Part shown: piece by piece, positions 54,364-62,947 of the stretch
How positions within the stretch are numbered: position 1 is the stretch's first letter
How the letters are laid out: the number at the start of each line of letters is the position of its first letter
Assembly: GCF_900113925.1 (NCBI RefSeq)
Contig: NZ_FORD01000012.1
Span: 27,673-91,672 of the forward strand
DNA from: Nitrosomonas sp. Nm34
GTDB lineage: Bacteria > Pseudomonadota > Gammaproteobacteria > Burkholderiales > Nitrosomonadaceae
DNA: 64,000 nucleotides
Direction: 5' to 3'
Made by a program: the position numbers and the translations under genes
Notes under the pieces: generated by a model
The model's database searches: none
What the model was told of the DNA's origin: nothing
What the model saw: only the letters and a program-made list of their open reading frames with translations

Positions 54364-55746
54364 TTAATTTGAAGCCCGATATAACGTAACAGATGCTTCG
54401 CCTTGTTTGCTTAAGACCGCAGTATTACCGTTTGCGCTGATATCAAATGAAATGGGTTTGTCTAAACCGTTGGATAAACCGACACAGCCGTTGGTATCAT
54501 AAATAAAGCTTTTGATATTCAATTCCTTAGAATTGGCATTGTATGCATATGAGGCAAACTCAACTCCTGGGGATCCACATTCAACTTGCTCGGACTGAAA
54601 GGTTGTGCCAAGCGGATCTACCAGCATGAATTTATTATTAGGAAAGAACAGAAGTAATTTGGTTTTAACGCTATTTTGATCTAACTCCCAGGCACCAACA
54701 ATACCGGAAGCATTATTATCCATTTTGGCATATCGCTTTTCTTTGATTTCGGTGAGAATGGGTTCATCATCTGAACTGAGTTCAATTGGGCGCGCGATGT
54801 GAAAGAGTTCTCCCAAGACGCCACTTTGTTCTCTTGCTCTTTGGGCAACTACGATGTCAGAAATAATGAGCTCGTCGCCGTCTGTATGGACTCGCCAAGT
54901 AGGGCGCGGGTGTGATAAACCTGCTCGCAGATTGGTATCAACGGATAAGGAGCTATTGAGGTTAAATCCTCTGGTATCAAATTGCGATGCGTTTGCAACG
55001 CCGTATTCTACCCCGGCTTTAATAATAGTACTGCCTCCACAAACACGGTTTTCATCGCATGAATCATCTGCCGTTGCTTCACCCTGCAGGAATTCACCAC
55101 TGCCATCTGCTGCTACTCGTATAACGCTTGCATTCGTGTCATCGTATTTTACCCAAATGTGGCTACTCAGTAGACTGATTCCTCTGGCAAGAAAATCGGC
55201 ACTGGCTGCTTCTGCTGATTTGATATCGCCGGCTAGGCCTGCAGCATCGCGCGCGGTTTTAAGTATTGCAGAATTAGCAAAACTGACTGGATCACTTGCG
55301 AGATTAAGAGTAGATTTAAGTGCTGAAGTGGCTTCTGCTGGAATCGATATTCCGTTTGAGAGATCATTATCTGAATCGAGTGATTGCAGTAGAACAGGCA
55401 GATTCTGTAATTTATTCTCATTGCCTGCGGCCAGTTCTATTGGTGTAACAATACCAGTAGCCTTGATGTCACCGATGATCAGTTCACCCAATTCGAATTT
55501 GACATTATCGCCATGGTTATAGCGATACATGCCTTGTGCATCCGTAGTTCCTGATGAGCCTGAAGATGTCGTATAAGCAACGCCTGCAACTGGAGCGGCA
55601 TCAGTGAGTATTCCGGTAGTAGGTCCTTTGAGAGGAGTTTTGCTAACTTTTGATTCCTGACTATCGCTACAGGAAGCAAGTCCTATGATAAGTGCACTCG
55701 ATAAAAATACCCAGATTTTTTTGCTTGTTTGTTGATTCAATTTCAT
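54364..55746 (-). CDS. secreted lipoprotein, unknown function
   Basis: A 460-residue lipoprotein. The signal peptide KKIWVFLSSALIIGLASCSD has the lipobox LASC. A segment rich in Ser/Gly/Thr (VAGVAYTTSSGSSGTTDAQG) follows, resembling carboxypeptidase-regulatory-like repeats seen in surface lipoproteins (DAQGMYRY). A long beta-rich region comes next, with two cysteine pairs (CDENRVCGG and CGSPG/CVGL). No catalytic motif recognised. ATG 55746 follows GGAAGAGTTATCTCA. A terminator-like hairpin lies downstream. Probably surface-exposed; role unknown. Confidence 0.65.
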   Translation of the reverse strand: MKLNQQTSKKIWVFLSSALIIGLASCSDSQESKVSKTPLKGPTTGILTDAAPVAGVAYTTSSGSSGTTDAQGMYRYNHGDNVKFELGELIIGDIKATGIVTPIELAAGNENKLQNLPVLLQSLDSDNDLSNGISIPAEATSALKSTLNLASDPVSFANSAILKTARDAAGLAGDIKSAEAASADFLARGISLLSSHIWVKYDDTNASVIRVAADGSGEFLQGEATADDSCDENRVCGGSTIIKAGVEYGVANASQFDTRGFNLNSSLSVDTNLRAGLSHPRPTWRVHTDGDELIISDIVVAQRAREQSGVLGELFHIARPIELSSDDEPILTEIKEKRYAKMDNNASGIVGAWELDQNSVKTKLLLFFPNNKFMLVDPLGTTFQSEQVECGSPGVEFASYAYNANSKELNIKSFIYDTNGCVGLSNGLDKPISFDISANGNTAVLSKQGEASVTLYRASN

Positions 55747-56031
55747 TGAGATAACTCTTCCAATTTATGTTTAATTAATTCATGCGGTTTACGCATAACG
55801 CTAAGATTGTAATCTTATGAAATAAGAGGATAATGTAGACATGAATCCTGGTAATGTATATTTTTTACAACCCTCAAAGTGAAGCTTATTTATATATTAG
55901 AGTCTTCCTTATATTAATAAGTATAGACGCAATTTTCTGTTTTATTGATTTTTTTGAATTTCTGAATATTTGGTTTGTCCATTGGCCATTAAACTTCTGT
56001 TGAACATCACTTCTTTAATAAATGTTTTCAT

Positions 56032-57150
56032 ATGTCTAGTCTAGCGCAAATGTCACAATTGTTGACTGAGTTGACTGAGAAACCACAACAACTTTCTGTT
56101 GACTGGTATTTAAATCCACATATATTGGAATTAGAAAAACAACGATTATTTGATCGGGGTCCAGGTTATGTCGGACATGAATTGATGGTACCCAATATCG
56201 GGGATTACCAGGTCATGGAATGGATGAATGATGCCGATGTACTAGTCCGCAACGAGAATGGGGTTGAGCTGTTATCGAATGTATGTCGTCATCGCCAGGC
56301 ACTTTTACTGAAAGGGCGTGGAAATGCCAGAAATATAGTTTGTCCTATTCATCGCTGGACTTATGCAATGGACGGCAAATTACTCGGGGCGCCGTATTTT
56401 AACCATAATCCCTGTCTGAATTTGGGTAAAACGTCCTTACAAAATTGGAATGGGCTCTTGTTTACAGGTGAACGCAATGTTGCACATGATATGATAAATC
56501 TAAGTGTCCTCAAGGATTTTGATTTTACGGGTCATATATTTGATCGTGTTCATATAGATCATTATTCGTGTAACTGGAAAACATTTATAGAAGTTTATCT
56601 GGAAGATTATCATGTCGAGCCTTTTCATCCCGGTTTGGGGCATTTTGTTGATACCAATAAACTTGATTGGAAGTTTGGTGATTGGTACAGCGTTCAAGTT
56701 GTAGGAGTTAATCCTGAATTCGATCGAGCAGGCACGCCAGTATATGAGAAATGGCACAAGCAGGTATTACAGTACAATAATAATCAGACACCCCCTTATG
56801 GTGCCATTTGGTTACTTTATTATCCCAATGTGATGCTTGAATGGTATCCCCACACCCTCATCATTAGTACGATAATACCAACTGGAGTAGAAAGCTGCAT
56901 GAATGTCATTGAGTTTTACTATCCAGAAGAGATTGCTTTGTTTGAGCGTGAATTCATTGAGGCAGAACAGGCAGCATACTTCGAAACTGCTTTAGAAGAT
57001 GAAGAAATATGCAGGTTGATGACAATGGGGCGTCGTGCACTTTATAAACAACATATTAATGAATTCGGTCCCTATCAAATGCCAATGGAAGCTGGGATGT
57101 TGCATTTTCATAATTTCCTGCAAAGAGAGGTAGGCTCTTACTTATGCTAA
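56032..57150 (+). CDS. Rieske non-heme iron oxygenase, alpha-subunit type
   Basis: A 372-residue oxygenase that uses a Rieske [2Fe-2S] centre and a mononuclear iron to activate O2. The Rieske ligands are CRH (Cys85, His87) and CPIH (Cys104, His107). The mononuclear iron is bound by the 2-His facial triad in LEDYHVEPFHPG (His194, His199), with the bridging Asp192 just before. The substrate is unknown; relatives oxidise choline or carnitine derivatives and aromatic acids. ATG 56032 has no strong ribosome-binding site. No reductase gene is adjacent, so electrons come from elsewhere. A DMT transporter follows after 37 bp. Confidence 0.88.
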   Translation: MSSLAQMSQLLTELTEKPQQLSVDWYLNPHILELEKQRLFDRGPGYVGHELMVPNIGDYQVMEWMNDADVLVRNENGVELLSNVCRHRQALLLKGRGNARNIVCPIHRWTYAMDGKLLGAPYFNHNPCLNLGKTSLQNWNGLLFTGERNVAHDMINLSVLKDFDFTGHIFDRVHIDHYSCNWKTFIEVYLEDYHVEPFHPGLGHFVDTNKLDWKFGDWYSVQVVGVNPEFDRAGTPVYEKWHKQVLQYNNNQTPPYGAIWLLYYPNVMLEWYPHTLIISTIIPTGVESCMNVIEFYYPEEIALFEREFIEAEQAAYFETALEDEEICRLMTMGRRALYKQHINEFGPYQMPMEAGMLHFHNFLQREVGSYLC

Positions 57151-57187
57151 CTATAATTCTGAAATGTCTTTTATAAAGTAATGACTG

Positions 57188-58039
57188 ATGCATTCGCTGT
57201 GGATGCTTGTGGCGAGTTTTTTGTTTGCTTGTATGGGAATGTTGGTAAAGCTAGGTGCAGTCTATTTTTCTAGTATCGAGTTGGTGTTTTACCGTTCCTT
57301 AATTGGTCTATTTTTAACCTATCTGACCATGCGTACTCGTCGAGTATCATTGATTACTGAACACTGGAAAATTCATTGCTGGCGTGGACTGTTTGGTCTC
57401 GGCGGACTGTTGCTATTTTTTTATTGCATTACACAACTTCCATTAGCAACCGCCATATCCCTGAATAATACCTGGCCGCTATTTCTAGCATTGTTGACGA
57501 CAATTATTTTAAAAGAGCGTTTCCACTGGATGTTGGTTATGACAGTCGTACTCGGGTTTATAGGCGTAGTTTTGTTATTACGGCCCACTTTACATGAAGA
57601 TCAGTGGCAGGCTGGATTAATTGGTCTGATCTCGGGGATTCTTGCAAGCCTCGCCCATCTTAATCTGAAACAGCTCGGTAAACTGGGTGAATCTGAATGG
57701 GTAGTAGTTTTCTATTTTACCTTGATCTGTACGGTAATAACCGGTATATGGCTGTGGTTAACTGCATTCAGTGCTATTAATTCGAATAATTTATGGATAT
57801 TGGTTGGTATTGGTGTAACGGCTACTCTTGCACAGCTAGCGCTTACTAGGGCTTATCGCGTCGGTAAAACTATCGTAGTTAGTGCACTTGCATACAGTAC
57901 AGTATTATTTGCAGGATTATGGGATGTTTTTTTATGGCATGAGACTTTGCCCATTTCTGCCTGGATAGGGATGGGGATGATTATATTAGGAGGGGCGTTA
58001 AGCCTGAGAAGTGCTCCAATAAGTGTTGGCAGGCACTAG
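57188..58039 (+). CDS. EamA/DMT-family transporter
   Basis: A 283-residue inner-membrane exporter of the drug/metabolite transporter superfamily with ten hydrophobic segments in two EamA repeats. Family features: an N-terminal helix reading WMLVASFLFACMGMLVKLG, FYRSLIGLFLTYL, LPLATAISLNNTWPLFLALL at the end of the first repeat and ALTRAYRVGKTIVVSALAYS in the second. It starts 37 bp after the Rieske oxygenase and probably shares its transcript, so export of the oxidised product or of its substrate is a guess. The start ATG 57188 has no clear ribosome-binding site. Confidence 0.87.
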   Translation: MHSLWMLVASFLFACMGMLVKLGAVYFSSIELVFYRSLIGLFLTYLTMRTRRVSLITEHWKIHCWRGLFGLGGLLLFFYCITQLPLATAISLNNTWPLFLALLTTIILKERFHWMLVMTVVLGFIGVVLLLRPTLHEDQWQAGLIGLISGILASLAHLNLKQLGKLGESEWVVVFYFTLICTVITGIWLWLTAFSAINSNNLWILVGIGVTATLAQLALTRAYRVGKTIVVSALAYSTVLFAGLWDVFLWHETLPISAWIGMGMIILGGALSLRSAPISVGRH

Positions 58040-58105
58040 ATTCAATCATATTTGCCTGGTGAATTAATTATTTAGAATGAATACATTATATCTGGGAGTG
58101 CGCGC

Positions 58106-58450
58106 ATGATTACTATTCAAAAAATCAATAATCTGATCATTTTAGCTGTAATTGGGGAATTTACTCTCAGTGATTTTAAAGAATTTGAAGACAAGGTGTT
58201 ATATCGATCACATCCTGAAGATAAGATAAATTTATTGTTTGATTGGCGGGATATGGTCGATTATACGGTTGATGTCGCTTGGGAAGAGATCAAATTTATG
58301 CGTGAGCATGGTAGTGAATTCAATCGGGTCGCGGTCGTTACTGATAATCAATGGCAGGCATGGAGTGCATGGGTATCAAATCTGTTTATCGATGCGGATG
58401 TAGTGGTTTTCTCTGATTATGAGGAAGCAAAGGAATGGGTTTCCTTGTAA
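58106..58450 (+). CDS. SpoIIAA/STAS-like small protein
   Basis: A 114-residue soluble protein of the SpoIIAA-like/STAS type. A fold of four strands and helices is suggested by NNLIILAVIGEFTLSDFKEF, INLLFDWRDMVDYTVD and RVAVVTDNQWQAWSAWV; the last matches the closing strand-helix of this family. Such proteins are thought to bind lipids or act as anti-anti-sigma-like switches; the role here is unknown. ATG 58106 follows TGGGAGTGCGCGC. Confidence 0.72.
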   Translation: MITIQKINNLIILAVIGEFTLSDFKEFEDKVLYRSHPEDKINLLFDWRDMVDYTVDVAWEEIKFMREHGSEFNRVAVVTDNQWQAWSAWVSNLFIDADVVVFSDYEEAKEWVSL

Positions 58451-58505
58451 ATAGATGCTAAGCTTTTGGCGTATGCGTGTAAAAAAAATTCAAGCATAAT
58501 TCAGC

Positions 58506-58991
58506 ATGGATGAGTTTGTTTTAGCTCGGGTATTGCATGTATTGGGTGTAGTTCTTTGGATTGGTGGGGTGGCCATGGTAACAACCGTCCTGCTTCCTGC
58601 CGTAGCGAAAGTGAAATTAGCTGAAGAGCGTGTCGAGTTCTTTGAGCATATTGAAAGCTGCTTTGCTACTCAAGCGCGCTATACTACATTGTTAGTAGGA
58701 TTGAGCGGTTTTTACATGGTACATATTCTAGATGGATGGAGCCGTTTTGTTGAGCCCCATTTCTGGTGGATGCATGCCATGGTGTTCGTGTGGGGTGTTT
58801 TCACGCTAATGCTTTTTGTGCTGGAGCCATGGGTGCTCCATAAATGGTTTAAGACTAGAGCGCTAAATAAGCCAGAACAAACATTTGTGTTGATTCAGCG
58901 TCTGCACTGGTTTTTATTGAGTATCAGCTTGGTTACAGTTGCAGGTGCGGTTGCGGGTAGTCATGGCTGGGTTTTGTTTGGGGAAGGGTGA
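58506..58991 (+). CDS. CopD/DUF2269-like integral membrane protein
   Basis: A 161-residue protein with four membrane helices. LARVLHVLGVVLWIGGVAMV with its conserved His is the typical first helix of CopD-like and DUF2269-like families. Other His residues (HFWWMH, VLHKW, RLHWF) recur in the membrane, as in heme- or copper-binding bundles. It overlaps the next gene by one base (TGATG). A role in copper or heme handling is plausible but not shown. Confidence 0.65.
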   Translation: MDEFVLARVLHVLGVVLWIGGVAMVTTVLLPAVAKVKLAEERVEFFEHIESCFATQARYTTLLVGLSGFYMVHILDGWSRFVEPHFWWMHAMVFVWGVFTLMLFVLEPWVLHKWFKTRALNKPEQTFVLIQRLHWFLLSISLVTVAGAVAGSHGWVLFGEG

Positions 58992-59371
58992 TGAGCTATA
59001 CGGTATTAAAATTCATTCATGTATCCAGTGTCATATTCAGTTACTTGCTGTTTCTAACACGGGGTATTTGGATGATACATTCATCAGCTCAATTACAGCA
59101 ACGTTGGGTAAAAATAATGCCACACGTAATTGATACAGTGCTGCTAACCAGCGCAATCACGCTGGCAGTCCTGATCCAACAATACCCGCTCGCAGATGCT
59201 TGGCTGACTGCAAAGGTTGCGGGACTGCTTCTTTATATTGGTTTGGGCATAACAGCATTCAGATTCGGCAAGACCTACCCAATAAAAGTTGGCGCCTGGA
59301 TTATGGCTCAGATAGTGTTCTTTTATATTGTATTAGTTGCGCTGACTAAAAATCCTATCATATTCTTATAA
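58991..59371 (+). CDS. SirB family membrane protein
   Basis: A 126-residue protein with four hydrophobic helices matching the SirB/Invasion-gene-expression-up-regulator family: VLKFIHVSSVIFSYLLFLTR and WVKIMPHVIDTVLLTSAI, with its conserved His residues. Function is poorly known in the family. ATG 58991 overlaps the preceding stop by one base, and GGGGAAGGG lies just upstream, so it is co-translated with the CopD-like gene and likely forms a membrane complex with it. An alternative GTG at 58988 is possible. Confidence 0.75.
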   Translation: MSYTVLKFIHVSSVIFSYLLFLTRGIWMIHSSAQLQQRWVKIMPHVIDTVLLTSAITLAVLIQQYPLADAWLTAKVAGLLLYIGLGITAFRFGKTYPIKVGAWIMAQIVFFYIVLVALTKNPIIFL

Positions 59372-59430
59372 ATTAAGTTATAAGTGAGATACCTTAAATC
59401 TTTGAGTAAAGGTTCTCTTATTGAGCAGGT

Positions 59431-61497
59431 TTAGAAATCACCTCTGATTCCTGCTACTAAAGCTCTTCCAGGCAAAGGGGCAAAATTCTTCAAAAAAGAA
59501 GTATGGACACGTATTTCCTCATCCAGCAAATTTTTTCCTTGAACAAAGAGTTTGATCCCATTTGATTGAGTTTCTTTTATGCGATAGCTGGCTTCTAGAT
59601 TGAGTAATGTATAGCCAGGAGTGCTGGTTTCAAGTTCGGCTCGCTTATTCTGGCGGAGTACGTGTATTGTAGTGAGATTCGCGCCCCAAGAGCCCTGCTG
59701 ATAGTTTAGTTCCAATCCAAAACGTTGCGGTGTAGTGCGTGGAACATTTCCATTATTGTGGTCTAATTTGCCGCGTACATAATCTGTAAATAAACGCAAG
59801 TCTAAATTATTAGGTTTGAGCGTAAACGTAACTTCCGCTTCTGCTCCGTAGAAGGTGGCACCTGTTTGAGCCATATTCAGTAATTGAAATTCACCTTGCG
59901 GGTTTAATATTCCATCTTCATCGACACGATCCGCAATGCCATCTTCATTGGTATCCACATTTCTTAAAAAGATATAGTGGTTAAAGCGATTATAAAAAGC
60001 ATTCACCTTCCATCTCATGAATCCAGCAGTTTTGCTAAGGGACAAATCAAAATTATTGGTCGCTTCTTTGTGTAACGCGTTATCGCCAATCTGGAAGGTG
60101 CCTGTGGCACGATGAGGGCCATTTATATAGAGCTCTTCTATCGCAGGCGCGCGCTGCCCATGCGTTGCTGTCAATCCTAAGTTATAGTCTTTTATAAAAT
60201 TCCAAAAAGCGCCAGCGGAACCATTGAACAGACCAAATGCGCGAGATCGGTCAATGTTATTTTGTGGATCACGCGTGGCATACTCATAGCGGCTACCGAA
60301 TTCAAATCGAAAATTACCCCAGTTGCGTTCTTCGATAATAAAAAGTCCAGTAGAGCGAGATTTGGTCACAGGCACTATCGCTTCTTCACCTAAAGCAGAG
60401 AATGTTCGATCCTGAAATTGGATGCCGAACAAACCTTTTAAGTTTGCAATAGGAGAATGTAAAAACTCAGCTCGTGTTTCCAGTTCTCGATTTTTAAAGC
60501 GAGTTGCGATTTCCCCATTACTTTCAATTTCATTATGTTTATAGTCATTGTAGCCCATGCGTACTTTGAATTTTTCAAGGCCAGTAAGGGGATTGTCCAG
60601 CTCTCCAGCCAGATTATAGCGAGCTTGGGTTAAATCAATGGTAGGTTTCTCGGGTGTGGGCACACCATATTTGCTCTCCTGCAATGAGATAGAGCCTCCG
60701 AAGAATCCTCTTTCACCTACGTAGGAACTCCCGATAGATAAGCCTTGAGAGTCAACGGCGCTGTTTTTGACTACATTCTTTTCGCTGTTTATATTCTGAT
60801 TAATATCCGCTCGTCCAGGTATATGATAATCGTTCGTATTGCGCTTGAAGCCACCGACACTCCATGAGGTTTGACCAAAACTGCCATTTACATTGAGCGC
60901 TCCGGTTTTTTCTTCAGTTGCAGTATTTCCCCGTACTTCAAAATTACCTTTTAATGATTTAAATACCTGGTTGGGAATGCGTCCAGTTACAGCATTTACT
61001 ACGCCACCTGTTGCTCCTCCACCATAAAGCAGAGTTGCTGGGCCTCGCAGAATTTCAATTTGCGAGGTGTTGAGGGTCTCAATAGTGACAGCGTGATCTG
61101 GGCTGAGAGAGGAGAGATCAAGTGTGCTGATGCCGTTCTCCAATACCTGAATACGTGGCCCATCCAAAGCGCGGATGATAGGGCGTCCGGCGCCTTGCCC
61201 AAATGAGCTCGAGGCTACGCCAAGTTCACTAGATAACGTATCACCCAGATTGATCTCGCGTTTTCTGCGAAGATTGTCTCCATGAATAACAGTAGTAGGC
61301 TGAGTCATGTCGAGCTCGCTACGATCTTGAAATGGCGTCGAAGTGATGGTGACTTCGGGAAGTTTAATTGTTGAGTTGGCTTCTTCAGCTTGAGCGTTAG
61401 TATTGAAAACAAAGAGGATTAGACTCATGGCAGTTAGCCTTAATCGTTCTTTTTGATAGTACCTGGTTGTATTTTTTATGATTCTATGATGCGTCAT
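59431..61497 (-). CDS. TonB-dependent outer-membrane receptor, metal-type
   Basis: About 688 residues: a leader (ending NTNAQA-EE), a plug domain and a 22-stranded barrel. The plug starts LPEVTITSTPF with the TonB box region and contains GRPIIRALDGPRIQVLENG, ILRGPATLLYGGGATGGVVN; the C-terminus ends in the family pattern GRALVAGIRGDF. The plug resembles ZnuD-type receptors for zinc. The frame is open to 61566, but that start lies inside the operator palindrome, so ATG 61497 is preferred; MSLILF at 61428 is a further option. The Fur/Zur-type gene upstream and its palindrome suggest metal-dependent repression. Confidence 0.88.
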   Translation of the reverse strand: MTHHRIIKNTTRYYQKERLRLTAMSLILFVFNTNAQAEEANSTIKLPEVTITSTPFQDRSELDMTQPTTVIHGDNLRRKREINLGDTLSSELGVASSSFGQGAGRPIIRALDGPRIQVLENGISTLDLSSLSPDHAVTIETLNTSQIEILRGPATLLYGGGATGGVVNAVTGRIPNQVFKSLKGNFEVRGNTATEEKTGALNVNGSFGQTSWSVGGFKRNTNDYHIPGRADINQNINSEKNVVKNSAVDSQGLSIGSSYVGERGFFGGSISLQESKYGVPTPEKPTIDLTQARYNLAGELDNPLTGLEKFKVRMGYNDYKHNEIESNGEIATRFKNRELETRAEFLHSPIANLKGLFGIQFQDRTFSALGEEAIVPVTKSRSTGLFIIEERNWGNFRFEFGSRYEYATRDPQNNIDRSRAFGLFNGSAGAFWNFIKDYNLGLTATHGQRAPAIEELYINGPHRATGTFQIGDNALHKEATNNFDLSLSKTAGFMRWKVNAFYNRFNHYIFLRNVDTNEDGIADRVDEDGILNPQGEFQLLNMAQTGATFYGAEAEVTFTLKPNNLDLRLFTDYVRGKLDHNNGNVPRTTPQRFGLELNYQQGSWGANLTTIHVLRQNKRAELETSTPGYTLLNLEASYRIKETQSNGIKLFVQGKNLLDEEIRVHTSFLKNFAPLPGRALVAGIRGDF

Positions 61498-61540
61498 GCC
61501 GATGAGTAATATTTTATAGTTAAGAGTCAGGGGAGCTTCG

Positions 61541-61575
61541 TCCCATAAAATGCAACTGAGTTGCATTTTATGGGA
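61541..61575. promoter_or_regulatory. 35-bp perfect palindrome, Fur/Zur-type operator for the receptor
   Basis: Arms TCCCATAAAATGCAACT (61541-61557) and AGTTGCATTTTATGGGA (61559-61575) around a central G. The inner ATGCAACT-n-AGTTGCAT is repeated before the regulator gene at 62072. It lies 44-78 bp upstream of the preferred receptor start. Confidence 0.75.
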
Positions 61576-61637
61576 AATAAAGAGTAATTATTTTGTAGAA
61601 AATAGTTACTATTCCCTTTTTCTGAATGGCTGCTCCA

Positions 61638-62060
61638 TCAAACGCATTCAGCACATACCCCTTTAACCGTTAATTCAACTTCATGAAATAAATAACCAAG
61701 TGGCAAGGAAGGATTGGATTTAATCCTGAAGTTATTCAGACATATGACCTTGGTACATCGTGTACATATAAAATGTGCGTGTTGATGTGAATGTAATTCC
61801 ATATTGACGCGAAAGCGCCATACTCGATCATCTCCTGCGATTTTATGTACTAAATTATTCTTGCTCAACCATTCAAGAACGCGGTAAAGCGTTACGCGAT
61901 CCAGATGTTCTTTCACATTTAATCGTTCTTCAATCTCGCGATGGGTAAGTGCATATTGCTCTGCTAATAGTATGGCAAGCGTTCGAAGTCTATTATGAGT
62001 GACGCGATACCCAGTATGTCTAATCAGCTCTTTGGCTTTTTCATAGAAGTTATTTGGCAT
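61638..62060 (-). CDS. Fur-family metal regulator, Zur-like
   Basis: A 140-residue Fur-family repressor. The winged helix covers residues 15-75 (RVTHNRLRTLAILLAEQYAL, EERLNVKEHLDRVTLYRVLE), with LDRVTLYR the usual recognition helix. The dimerisation domain has a His cluster (HSHQHAHF, residues 90-97) and the structural zinc cysteines CTRC (99/102) and CAEC (136/139). Zur-like identity is inferred from those and the receptor it neighbours; Fur or another metal type is possible. An ATGCAACT-T-AGTTGCAT palindrome just upstream indicates autoregulation, and the same palindrome precedes the receptor. No clear ribosome-binding site at ATG 62060. Confidence 0.85.
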   Translation of the reverse strand: MPNNFYEKAKELIRHTGYRVTHNRLRTLAILLAEQYALTHREIEERLNVKEHLDRVTLYRVLEWLSKNNLVHKIAGDDRVWRFRVNMELHSHQHAHFICTRCTKVICLNNFRIKSNPSLPLGYLFHEVELTVKGVCAECV

Positions 62061-62071
62061 AGAAAAATAAT

Positions 62072-62088
62072 ATGCAACTTAGTTGCAT
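62072..62088. promoter_or_regulatory. 17-bp operator palindrome of the Fur/Zur-type gene
   Basis: ATGCAACT-T-AGTTGCAT, identical in both arms to the core of the 61541-61575 palindrome. It ends 12 bp before the start codon, consistent with autorepression. Confidence 0.7.
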
Positions 62089-62138
62089 TTAATTATAGTA
62101 AATAAATTTCTAAAAGGATAGTTTGTTAATCAAAAAGG

Positions 62139-62570
62139 GTGAGTGGAAGAAGCGGCTACTTGTTCACGATGCGGCGACGGGGCCAAAGAGCCAGCCTCTC
62201 GACAGCTTGGACGAAGAAAAAAGAAGCCGACGACGTTGTCACCTTGCACCGACAGGCGCTTCTGTCTGTATATAATTGTCTGTATACTTTGCAGCCAACC
62301 ATTCTCGGCCTGATTCGGTCAAAGCTGCATTGCTGCTTGCAATGCCAAGGATATCCCGCTTGCCGGAGATTGAAGGCGATAAACCCAAGAAGAAATTTGA
62401 AAATTATCCCATCGGCTACTTTCATATCGATATCGCAGAAATTCAAACGGAGGAGGCAGGCTGTATCTGTTTGCCGCATTGACGCACGCCAGAATACGTC
62501 TGCACCGAGCGGCATGAGCGTTCCACCAGAGGGTCGTGGCGGGTGCTTTACGTACCCTGCCTAAAGCTGT
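62139..62570 (+). pseudogene. IS481-family transposase remnant
   Basis: Two frames together give the N-terminal half of an IS481-type transposase: CLYTLQPTILGLIRSKLHCC then, after a frameshift, RISRLPEIEGDKPKKKFENY and PIGYFHIDIAEIQTEEAG, closely matching the family sequence YALQPTIPHLTRSSLHRC...RLPEIEGDKPAKKKFKxYPIGYFHIDIAEV. The catalytic half is missing. It lies between the regulator and a family 1 repeat. Confidence 0.75.
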
Positions 62571-62583
62571 ACCTTGAAAATTC

Positions 62584-62670
62584 TATTTTTTCCATTTCTA
62601 AATCAAGAATGACGTAAAGGCGAACCGCAGACAGTATAAATAAAATAATATGGTAAGGTGAGGCCGGCAA
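62584..62670 (+). repeat. MITE-like element family 1, copy G, truncated
   Basis: Left end TATTTTTTCCATTTCTAAATC-AAGAATGACG, core CGAACCGCAGACAGTATAAA and TATGGTAAGGTGAGGCC. The right end is missing; sequence changes at about 62670 to GCTCTGATGTGTCAACACTT. That stretch, TGTGTC...GGACACA (62678-62701), looks like an insertion-sequence end. Confidence 0.75.
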
Positions 62671-62947
62671 GCTCTGATGTGTCAACACTTTTCTGGACAC
62701 AAAGTTAAGCAGCATTTTGCTGCAACTCGAAGTCAAAGGTTTAGCGTACCCACATCATTCTTAGCTGGTTACGCTATATTTGAATTTTTCTGATTAAATT
62801 CTCTACATTGTCTTCATGGCATACTTATTCAGACCTTCCTTAAATTTTGTTATACAATCCATCAGAGCAAATATGCTGGGCAATATTCAATATTGCTGAG
62901 TAATTTACAATTACAAGTTGGTTAAGATTAAAGATTTTGGAGAATGT

